From positions 1-64,000 of the forward strand of contig JAGRHC010000023.1 in the NCBI GenBank assembly GCA_020445145.1: a DNA stretch of 64,000 nucleotides, written 5' to 3'. Positions 43,106 to 52,054 of this stretch are shown here, piece after piece. A program made the translations under genes and the position numbers. Numbering within the stretch: the stretch's first letter is position 1; each line of letters begins with the position of its first letter. The notes under the pieces were generated by a model that worked only from the letters and a program-made list of their open reading frames with translations, did not search any database and was not told the DNA's origin. Source of the DNA: Alphaproteobacteria bacterium (GTDB lineage Bacteria; Pseudomonadota; Alphaproteobacteria; Micavibrionales; Micavibrionaceae).

Positions 43106-44616
43106 ATCCTTGCCTTAACATCCCCAACCATCTTGTCGGTCTCAATCTGGACCATTGCGACATCTTTATCGATATCCGGGTTAAACAGAAGGTAATACTT
43201 ACCATTATTATCAACACGCAAAGACCGACTAAGATCGACCTGATCAGCTTCACCATCTGTATAAAGAATACCCGCGTGCAAAACACGAATTTCCGGGTTT
43301 GTCACTTCCATATAAAGATAGCTGCCCTTACCAAGAATCTTCTTGTCATCCAGATTTCTAAAAACCGTAAAATCATAAACTAGCGGCTTCTTGCTCTTGG
43401 CTTTTTGCATCGGCCCATAAGCATTTGCAGCCGCCGCATCCTGCGCCATCTTCTGGGCCACCCAGTGAGAAGGCGTAATCTTCACTTCAGTTTCAGCCAA
43501 AGCATCCTCGGATTTACAGACACCATCAATCGCAGGAAGCATCTGCCGCAATCCGACATAATCATTGTAATCATGGTGCGCCAGAAACTCCCATAGCAGA
43601 ACTTTCGGAGGATGCTCCTGAAACTCGTCTGTCGCATAATAAACAAGGGAAGCTCCCGAAAACCCGCCGGCGGACAACGCACGATTGCGAACATCGGCAT
43701 GCAACGCCTGCTTCAAAGAACCCGCAAAGTTGAAATCTTCTTCGTGCGCCGTGTTACTGGTCCCGACAATCGCGATATCCGGATAAGTCACATCACCAAA
43801 CAAGCTGTCCGAGGACACATCATTGGTCAAAGACGTGGTCGCCCACATCGGACGGCGGTCCGGCGGCCACGTAACATTGCAAGCCCCTTCCACAAACTCG
43901 TCAAACTCACCCTTTTCGCTTTCCAGCCACCAGGTGATCTCAATCGCAAACTCTTCCTTCGGAATATCTTTATATTTAGGGTTCTGGCGTACAACTTCAG
44001 CAACCTTCTCCGCAGACCACTGCGCCCCTTCACGCCGCCAGTGCGGGTCGCCCTTGAAGAAATAACGAACATCCTTCGGCGGATTCGTAAGATCGACAGC
44101 CGTAATCCCTTCGCTGTTCAGCTTTTGAAGAAACCCTTTAAAATTGCGCTTGGCAACATCAGGATCATAACCTTCGGGAATATGTGCCGGATCAAGATAA
44201 TCCGTCATCTGCACAGCACGCGGCGGCTGCACGATAACAACAAGATCAACCCCCTTGCGCTTCAAACGGGCATTCACCTGCTTCATATAAAACAAAGTCT
44301 TGTCAGGAATAGAAAAATCAGTACGAAAATCCGCAGACCGGAACAAAAACCCGTCCTTCCCGGGATAAATAAACTTCAGGATCTTATGGCTACCCTTATA
44401 GATATCAGGGTCCATCAACGGGCTGCACCCGTAAACGTCGGGATAAGAAACAGGAGCAGAATGCTCTTCATCAGCCTTAGCGCCGGGACGATCCTTCATG
44501 ATCCCCTCAGTCGCATAGACGTGCATAACAAACCCGCTCACCAGAAAAATCATCGCCAGAATGAAAATCTGGATTTTCCGATGGAGCCGATTATATTCCT
44601 TAAAGAAAAAAGCCAT
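43081..44616 (-). CDS. algX: alginate O-acetyltransferase AlgX
   Basis: A 511-residue periplasmic protein, terminal acetyltransferase of alginate. An N-terminal helix (about 17-36) works as signal or anchor. The SGNH-like part has FFKGDPHWRREGAQWSAEKVAE (Asp and His) and IAIVGTSNTAHEEDF (Ser). The C-terminal module from about 375 on (KITPSHWVAQKM... DQVDLSRSLRVDNNGKYYLLFNPDIDKD) matches the AlgX carbohydrate-binding domain. I use the ATG at 44616; a GTG six codons upstream is an alternative. It follows algF and precedes algG, with a 25-base overlap to the latter. A second AlgX-like gene is at 38730. Confidence 0.88.
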   Translation of the reverse strand: MAFFFKEYNRLHRKIQIFILAMIFLVSGFVMHVYATEGIMKDRPGAKADEEHSAPVSYPDVYGCSPLMDPDIYKGSHKILKFIYPGKDGFLFRSADFRTDFSIPDKTLFYMKQVNARLKRKGVDLVVIVQPPRAVQMTDYLDPAHIPEGYDPDVAKRNFKGFLQKLNSEGITAVDLTNPPKDVRYFFKGDPHWRREGAQWSAEKVAEVVRQNPKYKDIPKEEFAIEITWWLESEKGEFDEFVEGACNVTWPPDRRPMWATTSLTNDVSSDSLFGDVTYPDIAIVGTSNTAHEEDFNFAGSLKQALHADVRNRALSAGGFSGASLVYYATDEFQEHPPKVLLWEFLAHHDYNDYVGLRQMLPAIDGVCKSEDALAETEVKITPSHWVAQKMAQDAAAANAYGPMQKAKSKKPLVYDFTVFRNLDDKKILGKGSYLYMEVTNPEIRVLHAGILYTDGEADQVDLSRSLRVDNNGKYYLLFNPDIDKDVAMVQIETDKMVGDVKARICKDNGSL

Positions 44617-44653
44617 ATCCCGTTTGTTCTGCACGTCCCGTCACACTGCGATA

Positions 44654-45319
44654 TTATTCTTCCGACAATCTTGCCCGGACATAAGAGCCAACACCCTTAC
44701 CATCATCGCCTTCAACGATAGAAATGGTATAGCTTTGCCCCCGCTCCAGCGGCCAATCCTCAAGATCAGCAAACTTCTCGTCACCTGAAAACACCGCAAA
44801 CGAAACCTTGATCGGGTTCACCGCGCGTTCTTGAAGTTCACCGGCCTTAACCGGTCCGATAACTGTAATTTTCCCATCCGCAGTCCGGACAGTAATATCA
44901 TCACGCCCGGTCAGATTGTAAAAAATAATCTGTGACTTCAAAGGATCAGCCGCCTCAGGGTCTTTTTCAATCCGAAGCGTGTCATCCTTCTGCAAAATAA
45001 CCGTATAATGCCCGCCCGGAGCCGCATCAAACGACGTTTTTGCATCACCAAAGCCAACATCAACATTACCATTCCCCGCAACGCTGTAAGGCTTGATCAA
45101 CCCGAACTTCGCACCGTCGCGCTCACGCCCGTTCACAGATGGAACAAGTTCAGAAGAACCCGGCTTGTCATTGATAAAACGGATAAAAACGGAACCTTCC
45201 GGCGGCACGGCATCATAAAGACCTTCATCGCCTTCTGCCATAGCCGGAGAGAAAGCACCAAGCGCCATCACAGCGGCACAAAAAAGAAATACCGTAGAAA
45301 AAATAGATTTAGTAGTCAT
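44654..45319 (-). CDS. algF: alginate O-acetylation protein AlgF
   Basis: A 221-residue periplasmic protein needed for alginate acetylation, thought to link AlgJ and AlgX in transfer. It has a signal peptide ending at PAMAEG, then GLYDAVPPEGSVFIRFIN, the typical AlgF N-terminal block, and two beta domains. The ATG at 45319 has GAGGG upstream; the longer frame begins in an unlikely TTG/GTG context. It lies between algC and algX. Confidence 0.87.
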   Translation of the reverse strand: MTTKSIFSTVFLFCAAVMALGAFSPAMAEGDEGLYDAVPPEGSVFIRFINDKPGSSELVPSVNGRERDGAKFGLIKPYSVAGNGNVDVGFGDAKTSFDAAPGGHYTVILQKDDTLRIEKDPEAADPLKSQIIFYNLTGRDDITVRTADGKITVIGPVKAGELQERAVNPIKVSFAVFSGDEKFADLEDWPLERGQSYTISIVEGDDGKGVGSYVRARLSEE

Positions 45320-45434
45320 AACTGTAACCCTCAACTTTACTTTAAAATCATAACAGCGCTCAAAACGCCGAACGAAATTATCTACGTATCTATAGGAAAT
45401 ATCCTGCGCTAAAAGCAACTTATTTATAAATAAA

Positions 45435-46943
45435 TCAAGCAGCTTTCAACTTTTGATCATATTCACCCACTTCAGGATGCATCCGCAGAACAGAATCTAT
45501 TTCCTCAAACATCGCATGCATCTGAGCCTCAGAAACAGGGCTTTCAACAACAACCACCAAAGAAGGCTTGTTCGAAGAAGCGCGCACCAGCCCCCACGTC
45601 CCGTCCTCCAGCGTAACCCGAACCCCGTTCACGGTCACTAGACTGTCAATTTTCTGCCCCATAACCGGCTTACCGGCAGCCTGAAGAGCCTCATAATGAG
45701 CCGTAACCTTATCAACCACATCATACTTCGTCTCATCCGGACAAAACGGTGACATCGTCGGAGAACTCCAGGTCTTCGGCAAAGCCTCGCGCAAATCAGC
45801 AACGCTCTTGTCTTTTTGACGATCCATCATCCGGCAAATCGTAATCGCCGTCAAAATCCCGTCGTCATACCCGCGCCCGATCGGCGTATTCAGGAAAAAA
45901 TGCCCGCTCTTTTCAAACCCGGACAAAGCCCCAAGCTCGTTCACACGGCGCTTTATGTAAGAATGCCCCGTCTTCCAGTAATCAGTCGTCACTCCCAGCT
46001 CTTTCAAAACCGGGTCCGTATGATAAATCCCCGTCGACTTCACATCGACAACAAACACAGGGTTCTTGTAAACCTGCGCCAGATCACGCGCCAGCATAAC
46101 CCCGACCTTGTCCGCAAAAATCTCTTCGCCGGTATTGTCGACAACGCCGCAGCGGTCCCCGTCACCGTCAAACGCAAATCCGACATCCGCGCCCGTTTCC
46201 TTAACCTTGGCGCTCAAAACATGAAGCATTTCAAGGTCTTCCGGGTTCGGGTTATAACGCGGGAACGTATAATCCAGCCCGCAATCCATCGGAATAACCT
46301 CGCAACCAATCGCCTTCAGTGCCTGCGGCGCATAAGCCCCCGCAGTCCCATTCCCGCAAGCCACAACCACCTTGAGCTTACGCGACATTTGGCCATCTTT
46401 GGTCAAATCAGCGATATAACGCTCCTTCATCCCGTCGACATAGATATAAGAGCCACCCGGCGCCTGCTTCACCGCACCGCGCAAAACCATATCCTTCAAA
46501 CGGCTCATCAGCTCTGGTCCGAAGGTCAAAGGCCGCTCAACCCCCATCTTCACCCCGGTCCAGCCATTCTCGTTGTGGCTGGCCGTCACCATCGCCACAC
46601 CTTCGCAGTCCAGATCAAACTGCGCGAAGTAAGCAACCGGAGAAAGTGCCAGACCAATATCCTTAACCTGACAGCCTGACGCCATCAAACCGATAATCAA
46701 CGCATTCTTGATCGTAGAACTATAAGACCTGTAATCATGCCCGACCGCAATCGTCTGAGGGTTTTTGCCCTCTTCCTGCATAATCGTGCCGATCCCCATG
46801 CCCAAAAGCGTAACCCCGCGCAAATTCAGTTGCTCAGGATAAAGCCACCGCGCGTCATACTCACGAAACCCACTCGGCGCAATCAAAAGATCACGTTCGA
46901 AAGCTTCCGTATTAGGAAGAATTTTTTTGCCCTGCTCAGTCAT
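45435..46943 (-). CDS. algC: phosphomannomutase/phosphoglucomutase AlgC
   Basis: It interconverts mannose-6-phosphate and mannose-1-phosphate (and glucose phosphates) for GDP-mannose supply. The phosphoserine loop is MVTASHNENGWTGVKMG; the metal loop is FAFDGDGDRCGVVD; the substrate loop is SGFEKSGHFFLN; and the phosphate-binding RASSNKPSLVVVVESP closes the protein. 502 residues. I use the ATG at 46943 with AAAGGGTG at 8 bases; a GTG three codons upstream is the alternative. In Pseudomonas algC is unlinked from the alginate operon; here it lies inside it, between algE and algF. Confidence 0.95.
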   Translation of the reverse strand: MTEQGKKILPNTEAFERDLLIAPSGFREYDARWLYPEQLNLRGVTLLGMGIGTIMQEEGKNPQTIAVGHDYRSYSSTIKNALIIGLMASGCQVKDIGLALSPVAYFAQFDLDCEGVAMVTASHNENGWTGVKMGVERPLTFGPELMSRLKDMVLRGAVKQAPGGSYIYVDGMKERYIADLTKDGQMSRKLKVVVACGNGTAGAYAPQALKAIGCEVIPMDCGLDYTFPRYNPNPEDLEMLHVLSAKVKETGADVGFAFDGDGDRCGVVDNTGEEIFADKVGVMLARDLAQVYKNPVFVVDVKSTGIYHTDPVLKELGVTTDYWKTGHSYIKRRVNELGALSGFEKSGHFFLNTPIGRGYDDGILTAITICRMMDRQKDKSVADLREALPKTWSSPTMSPFCPDETKYDVVDKVTAHYEALQAAGKPVMGQKIDSLVTVNGVRVTLEDGTWGLVRASSNKPSLVVVVESPVSEAQMHAMFEEIDSVLRMHPEVGEYDQKLKAA

Positions 46944-46996
46944 ACTGCACACCCTTTATCGTTGATTTATAGATGACAACCCAAGCAGAAAGCGAC

Positions 46997-48448
46997 CTAG
47001 AAACGGAAGCGAAGTTCAACTTGGCCACGAACAGCTGTCTCACCGTCGCCCGCACCGTAAGCATTCCCGCCGCGGAACGCGCCAAGAGTTGCTTTAAAGT
47101 CCACGCGTTCAACCGTCTGATCAGGAAGGCCAAACTCTTTGGTAAGATTACTGTTGAACATAACATCAAGCCCCTGCCCCAGACCTTTGTCGGTCCCGTT
47201 CAGACTCGCGTCAATACCGCTCGTGCTCAAAGACGTCGCTTTTTCATCAAGCCTGTAATAATGGTACAAACCTGTAACATCGCTGGCCTGACTAACCGGC
47301 ACAACAACCCCGGCGGTCATCACATGAATGTTCGACAGATCCGGCCGCAGCACAGACCCGTAATTATGAATAGAACCAGAGGCAGTCCCTGGGCGAGAAG
47401 TATTCCCATCAAGGCCCGTCTGACGGAAGGCATGATCCGTACCATCAGTCGAATCGTCATCACCGCTACCAAAAGCATAACCGAGAATGAAAACCGGCTC
47501 TTGTGAAGCAACGGATACCGGAACTGGAACATTAACCTCCGCATCCAACGCCCAACCAAGAACATCCTTATCAGAAACCCCGGTCACAGTCCGGTTAGAA
47601 CCCGGCCCCGATGTCGAAGACTGAACTTCATCATGACCAGTAACGCCCATCACATCGACACGGTAGTTAACGCGTGTCGGCTCAAGCTTCGGCTGCAAAC
47701 CGCCAAGATCGCCCTGTGCGCGAACACCAAACCAGAAGAGATCAGCATCACTCTCATCACGGTCATCCGAAGGAATAATAATGCCAGCGCTTTCCATACC
47801 GGAATAATCATTCTGATAAGCAAAACGGCTCTCAAGGAACTGGCCATAGCGCCATTGCCATGAGGTTTCACCCAAAACGCGCAAAATATCCTGATCATCC
47901 TGCAAGAAGCTATCATCACTGGTCCGGTATTCCGCAAGATTCTGCCCAACAGTCAACTGAGCGTCAAACAAGGTTGCATCATACATCAGACTAACCGCAT
48001 CCAGATCACGGTTCCACCAAAGACCACGGTCTTCCTTAATTCGCTGACGCCCTGCGCGAACAGCAAACGGGCTATAATCGCCGAAAAGATTATCGACCTG
48101 AACCCAATACTGACGGAGCTCAAGAAAATCCTTACGACCGGCAGCTTCCCCAGTATCCGTATCAACCGAACCGCCACTACCGTAATTTTTTACACCGCGA
48201 AACTCGACGAGAAAAGAAATATTGTCCGTAACATTCCCATCTACTTTAACCTTGGCTTCAAGCGCCTCACTATCAGTCGGCTCATTGCTCAACACGCCAA
48301 GATCAGCGTTATCCTCGCCAATAACCTGAGCTCTCAAATCCGTACGAACATTAATCGACGGGCCCTCGGCATGAGCTGCAAGAGGTGCAGCCACCATCGC
48401 CAAAGCCAGACAAGCCCCGGAAAAAACAGTTCTATTGTACTTTTTCAT
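46997..48448 (-). CDS. algE: alginate outer-membrane porin AlgE
   Basis: An 18-stranded beta-barrel that exports alginate. Signal peptide MKKYNRTVFSGACLALAMVAAPLAAHAEG, then alternating strands with N/D/R-rich loops and a final aromatic residue (VELRFRF), as in outer-membrane barrels. 483 residues, about the size of Pseudomonas AlgE. Two ATGs are possible (48457 or 48448); both overlap the end of algK, which stops at 48432. Upstream algK encodes its periplasmic partner. The name is shared with the unrelated Azotobacter AlgE epimerases, a homologue of which is at 29503. Confidence 0.88.
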   Translation of the reverse strand: MKKYNRTVFSGACLALAMVAAPLAAHAEGPSINVRTDLRAQVIGEDNADLGVLSNEPTDSEALEAKVKVDGNVTDNISFLVEFRGVKNYGSGGSVDTDTGEAAGRKDFLELRQYWVQVDNLFGDYSPFAVRAGRQRIKEDRGLWWNRDLDAVSLMYDATLFDAQLTVGQNLAEYRTSDDSFLQDDQDILRVLGETSWQWRYGQFLESRFAYQNDYSGMESAGIIIPSDDRDESDADLFWFGVRAQGDLGGLQPKLEPTRVNYRVDVMGVTGHDEVQSSTSGPGSNRTVTGVSDKDVLGWALDAEVNVPVPVSVASQEPVFILGYAFGSGDDDSTDGTDHAFRQTGLDGNTSRPGTASGSIHNYGSVLRPDLSNIHVMTAGVVVPVSQASDVTGLYHYYRLDEKATSLSTSGIDASLNGTDKGLGQGLDVMFNSNLTKEFGLPDQTVERVDFKATLGAFRGGNAYGAGDGETAVRGQVELRFRF

Positions 48449-49136
48449 CGACGTCATATCCCTCGGAAAGTGCCTCGGCCTGACTTACTTTATTAGGCCC
48501 AAGCGTATTTTTCAGATCTTCTACTTTTTTATCCAGTCCCCCGATACCGTGACGTTGCGCCGCGATATACCATGACAATGCCACAACAGGATCCCGCTCC
48601 ACGCCAAGCCCTTTTTCAGAGAGACGCGCGAGATTTTTCGCAGCCCTGTAATAATGACTCCCATAAGCCTGTCTGTAAAGCCCTTCCGCGCGCTTATAAT
48701 CTTTTTCTTTTTCATACATCTGCGCCAAATCATTCACAGAACGCGTATAGCCTAGAGCGATGGCCCGATTGTAATTATCTTCTGCAGCCTTAATATTTTT
48801 AGGAACACCCATGCCGCGCGCATAGAGACGCCCAAGATAAGAATAAGCCGGCGCATATTCCTTGGTCGAGGCACGTTCTAGAAGCCCCCTGGCCTTATCA
48901 AGATCAGCCTGTGAAGCATCTTTATTCTGAAGCAAAATAACCGCAAGCTCGACCTGCGCATCCGGCAAACCAAACGCTGCCATCGGCTCCAACTCAGCCT
49001 GTGCCTTCTCATAATCCCCCGCAAGACGAGCCTCTTTGGCTGCCTTCATATCTGCGCCACTATTGGCGCAACCGGATAAAATTATGCCGCAGGTAAAAAC
49101 TGCGGCATAAAGACACAAAACCTTACGATTTGTCAT
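48432..49136 (-). CDS. algK: AlgK-like TPR/Sel1 outer-membrane lipoprotein
   Basis: A 234-residue lipoprotein with lipobox LSGC (signal peptide MTNRKVLCLYAAVFTCGIILSGC). It then has Sel1/TPR-like repeats: PAYSYLGRLYARGMGVPKNIKAAEDNYNRAIALGY, SVNDLAQMYEKEKDYKRAEGLYRQAYG and AAKNLARLSEKGLGVERDPVVALSWYIAAQRHGIG. Pseudomonas AlgK has the same repeats but is about twice as long. It assists AlgE assembly and bridges to Alg44/AlgX. The ATG overlaps the algA stop (TAATG). A strong stem-loop lies in the signal peptide codons. Confidence 0.85.
   Translation of the reverse strand: MTNRKVLCLYAAVFTCGIILSGCANSGADMKAAKEARLAGDYEKAQAELEPMAAFGLPDAQVELAVILLQNKDASQADLDKARGLLERASTKEYAPAYSYLGRLYARGMGVPKNIKAAEDNYNRAIALGYTRSVNDLAQMYEKEKDYKRAEGLYRQAYGSHYYRAAKNLARLSEKGLGVERDPVVALSWYIAAQRHGIGGLDKKVEDLKNTLGPNKVSQAEALSEGYDVDEKVQ
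49082..49110 (-). promoter_or_regulatory. stem-loop in the first codons of algK
   Basis: TTATGCCGCAG and CTGCGGCATAA pair perfectly over 11 bp with a 7-base loop. In the mRNA the stem is followed by UUUUAU. It starts 26 bases after the algK ATG. It resembles an intrinsic terminator inside the coding region and could act as an attenuator or mRNA-processing site. Confidence 0.5.
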
Positions 49137-50572
49137 TATGCAACGTTCCTTATAGATACAGACTCTTGTGTATAAGACTGCTCTTCCAAAGGCTTTTGCA
49201 CCTCAACGATGACAAGAGCAACGGAAGCATTATTTTTCAATCTGTATACCTTGTCTGTTTCAATAAACAAATTCTGTCCGGGATTCAACTGCTTTTGTCC
49301 ATCAATTGTCGTTGCAAGCGCCGAACCTTCAATGATCGTCAGAAAACGACGAACATTCTCTTCACCGGCAAAAGACATCACCTGACCGGGTGAAAGAACA
49401 ATCTCACGAACACCATAAGCGGCTTCACTGGCATCAGGAACAACATTCAACACAGGCTGGTGTGTGATCGTCATTTCCTGTGTCTCGCGGCAACCGGTTG
49501 CCTTAAGTGTTTTCACAAGCTTTTTCATCGCATCGCCATTGCTGCGATCTGCGATCAAAACCGCATCACCGGTCTCGATAACCACGATATTTTTAACGCC
49601 CGCACAAGCAACCAGACGCTCTTTCGCCTGCACCAGACAATCATTCGTATCAACGCAAGCAGTGCGACCTTCCGTCACATTGCCGTTCTCGTCCTTCTCA
49701 CGGATTTCCCAAAGGCTTTCCCATGACCCGATATCCGACCATGCAGGATTACTTGGCACAACCGCGACATAAAGACTCTTCTCCATGATCGCCACATCAA
49801 ATGGCTCATTCGGAATTGTTTCATAACGGTGAAGCGAAGCCTCGCGAGGATCAAGCATCCCCTTAACAGACTCACGAACACCTGCCAAAACATCTGCAGA
49901 ATGCTTTTCAAATTCCTTCAGAACGACACCAGCCCCAAGCAAGAACATACCGCTGTTCCAGAGATAAACCCCGGCATCAAGATATTCGCGCGCCGTTTGA
50001 AGATTAGGCTTCTCAACAAAAGCAGCCGCACGGCGAACATTTTCACCCATCAGCGCTTCACCAAGACGAATATACCCATACCCTGTCTCAGGGCGCGTCG
50101 GCTGAATACCGAACGTAACAAGATAACCTTTCGCCGCAGCCTCAAGCGCCGCATCAAGCGAAGCTTCCAAAGCTTTTTCATCAGCAATATGGTGATCCGC
50201 AGGCAAAATCCACATCACAGCATCTTCACCAAACTGTGAAGCAACATAATGCGCCGCCAAAGCAACAGCAGCCGCCGTATTACGCGCACAAGGCTCGGAC
50301 AGGATATGATTAGCCGCCGCCGGGTGAAGTTCCATCATTTGCGCTTCAACGCCACGGCGCAACGCCCCAAGCGTTACAGTCACAAGATCGGAATATTCTG
50401 CACCACTCACCTTCAAAGCACGGCGGGCCGTATCCTGAAGCAGGGAGAAATCACCCATCAAATTCAAAAATTGTTTAGGATTCTTTTCACGGCTGGCTGG
50501 CCACAACCGTGTGCCAGAACCACCACAAAGAATAACGGGAACGATTTTAGTCTCATTTTTACGCGTACTCAT
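49136..50572 (-). CDS. algA: AlgA, mannose-1-phosphate guanylyltransferase with degenerate isomerase half
   Basis: A 478-residue protein whose N-terminal half (about 1-350) is a complete GDP-mannose pyrophosphorylase: VILCGGSGTRLWPASREKNPKQF, ILPADHH, AAFVEKPNLQTAREYLDAG, and WNSGMFLLGAG. The C-terminal half should be a type II phosphomannose isomerase cupin. Its blocks RPWGxY and QxHxHRxEHW are missing; the corresponding region reads MSFAGEENVRRFLTIIEGSA, and the late metal His is replaced in DKVYRLKN. I infer pyrophosphorylase activity only. A separate isomerase gene at 52055 may supply the other activity. Upstream is alg44 (107-base gap). Confidence 0.9.
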   Translation of the reverse strand: MSTRKNETKIVPVILCGGSGTRLWPASREKNPKQFLNLMGDFSLLQDTARRALKVSGAEYSDLVTVTLGALRRGVEAQMMELHPAAANHILSEPCARNTAAAVALAAHYVASQFGEDAVMWILPADHHIADEKALEASLDAALEAAAKGYLVTFGIQPTRPETGYGYIRLGEALMGENVRRAAAFVEKPNLQTAREYLDAGVYLWNSGMFLLGAGVVLKEFEKHSADVLAGVRESVKGMLDPREASLHRYETIPNEPFDVAIMEKSLYVAVVPSNPAWSDIGSWESLWEIREKDENGNVTEGRTACVDTNDCLVQAKERLVACAGVKNIVVIETGDAVLIADRSNGDAMKKLVKTLKATGCRETQEMTITHQPVLNVVPDASEAAYGVREIVLSPGQVMSFAGEENVRRFLTIIEGSALATTIDGQKQLNPGQNLFIETDKVYRLKNNASVALVIVEVQKPLEEQSYTQESVSIRNVA

Positions 50573-50679
50573 AGCAGTGCACTCTCTCTGTTAAACCAAC
50601 GCCTTCCAGCGCCTTTATAGTTATGGGGAACAACCGTTACAAAAGTTCCCTAAAAATAAGCAGTAAAGAAACGACAAAC

Positions 50680-51738
50680 TCACTTCTTAGGATTAATAAC
50701 GAAAACAACGCGCGCAGGACGCCCGGCCAGATCAAGAGGAATATTCTGATCTGGTGCAATACGGACCTGCACTGCATTTGAACTAACGGCCGGCTCACCG
50801 TCCTGAGCCGCAGAACCGACATCGCCCATAGCCGCCTTCATACCGACAACACGCCCGGAAATCTCGAGGCTCGTACCGGCGATTGAAATCTGTGCCTGAG
50901 CTTTCTCACCCAGACGAACCGCATCTTCAGTCTTAACCTGAGCAACAACCCAGGGCTTGTCACCGACCGGAACCAGAGACGCAATCACCTGACCTGGCAA
51001 AACATATTCACCATCCATAACCGCAATATCTTCAACATCACAGTCACAAGGGCTTTTCACATCATCGCCATCAACGCTACCAAGAACCTGACCGGCACTA
51101 ACTGCACCCATCTCAGCCGTGATTTTTGATTTAAATATCCCATCACCAACAGCACGAAGCGGAACAACCGTGCTCTGCACCATTGCACTGGAAGCCTTCA
51201 GCGTGAAAATATTCTCATAAAGGTTTCCGACAATAAACCCTGCCGCGCCAAGGCCAAGCACCAAAACCAGCAGAAGACCTGGGAAACTGCGCTTCGCATC
51301 AAAGCTCGCCGCCGCCGCGCCGCCTTTATTACGAGGCTTTGTAAAATTATCACGCGCAGCAACATTCAAAACCGCAGAACTGCTAACAATCTCACCGGCT
51401 TGGAAAGATTTAACGACGTGATTGATAAGAGCAACTTGCTCTTGAGACAGATTACTAAATGAAAGCCCCGCGACCTTCTGGTCAGGCAGGAAATAACGAA
51501 CCTCTGCATCTAGATTAATATCCATCGAAAAGGAAACAAAAGGCAGGTGCAAAGACAAAGGAATAATCGAGCCGACCTGCAAACCGGAAATCCCGCGAAT
51601 ACTAACCCCACCAGAGGAAAGATCTTTAACCTCATAAACGCCGCCATCGACAGTCGCGCGCGCCGGAACCGGAAGCCGGATAAACTGGCGCTGTGTTTCA
51701 GACTCGTGAACAACTTGCTGATTACTTTTACTAGACAT
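50680..51738 (-). CDS. alg44: Alg44, c-di-GMP receptor of alginate polymerase
   Basis: It is a bitopic inner-membrane protein that activates Alg8 when c-di-GMP binds its PilZ domain. The PilZ domain (about 10-110) has RQFIRLPVPARA (RxxxR) and KDLSSGGVSIRG (DxSxxG), so c-di-GMP binding is expected. A TM helix follows (about 151-172). The periplasmic part is HlyD-like: VVPLRAVGDGIFKSKITAEMGAVSAGQVLGSVDGDDVKSPCDCDVEDIAVMDGEYVLPGQVIASLVPV. Full length of 352 residues. It is the first gene of the leftward alginate operon. Confidence 0.93.
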   Translation of the reverse strand: MSSKSNQQVVHESETQRQFIRLPVPARATVDGGVYEVKDLSSGGVSIRGISGLQVGSIIPLSLHLPFVSFSMDINLDAEVRYFLPDQKVAGLSFSNLSQEQVALINHVVKSFQAGEIVSSSAVLNVAARDNFTKPRNKGGAAAASFDAKRSFPGLLLVLVLGLGAAGFIVGNLYENIFTLKASSAMVQSTVVPLRAVGDGIFKSKITAEMGAVSAGQVLGSVDGDDVKSPCDCDVEDIAVMDGEYVLPGQVIASLVPVGDKPWVVAQVKTEDAVRLGEKAQAQISIAGTSLEISGRVVGMKAAMGDVGSAAQDGEPAVSSNAVQVRIAPDQNIPLDLAGRPARVVFVINPKK

Positions 51739-52054
51739 AAATTTTATTCTCCGCCCTCAAAATCGGTATCACCACCCGTGATATTTCAAGTCCGCAACCC
51801 TAATGGAATCGCCAAAAAAACACAAGCTTTTTTTATAAAAATTTTTATATGGAAATTTTATTTGATTTAACATATAGTCAGAAATTATTTTCCAAAACAC
51901 AAGGCGGAGGATAAAGCATCAATTAAGATAATTTTTTTAGAGACAGATGAAAAAATTATATGTAATGCCTATCCGACAGCACAACAAATAAAAGTTTGGA
52001 AAACAAACAAACCAAATATGGCGTAACAAAGAGTAGAACTAAGGAGTAGAGGGA
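51739..52054. other. divergent promoter region of alg44 and the isomerase gene
   Basis: 316 bases without a gene, AT-rich. It contains a perfect ATAAAAATTTTTAT palindrome (51835-51848) and a T-rich tract toward alg44. Promoters for the main alginate operon and for the rightward isomerase are expected here, but I could not pick convincing boxes by eye. Confidence 0.55.

Noticed and set aside
41831..43195. Long open frame (454 codons) on the plus strand
   Set aside because: It lies wholly antisense to algG, whose motifs and length are clear. The translation is Arg/Asn/Ile-rich without domains, as expected for an antisense shadow.
43612..44721. Open frame of 369 codons on the plus strand
   Set aside because: Antisense to algX; composition rich in Arg and Ile, no ribosome site and no known motif.
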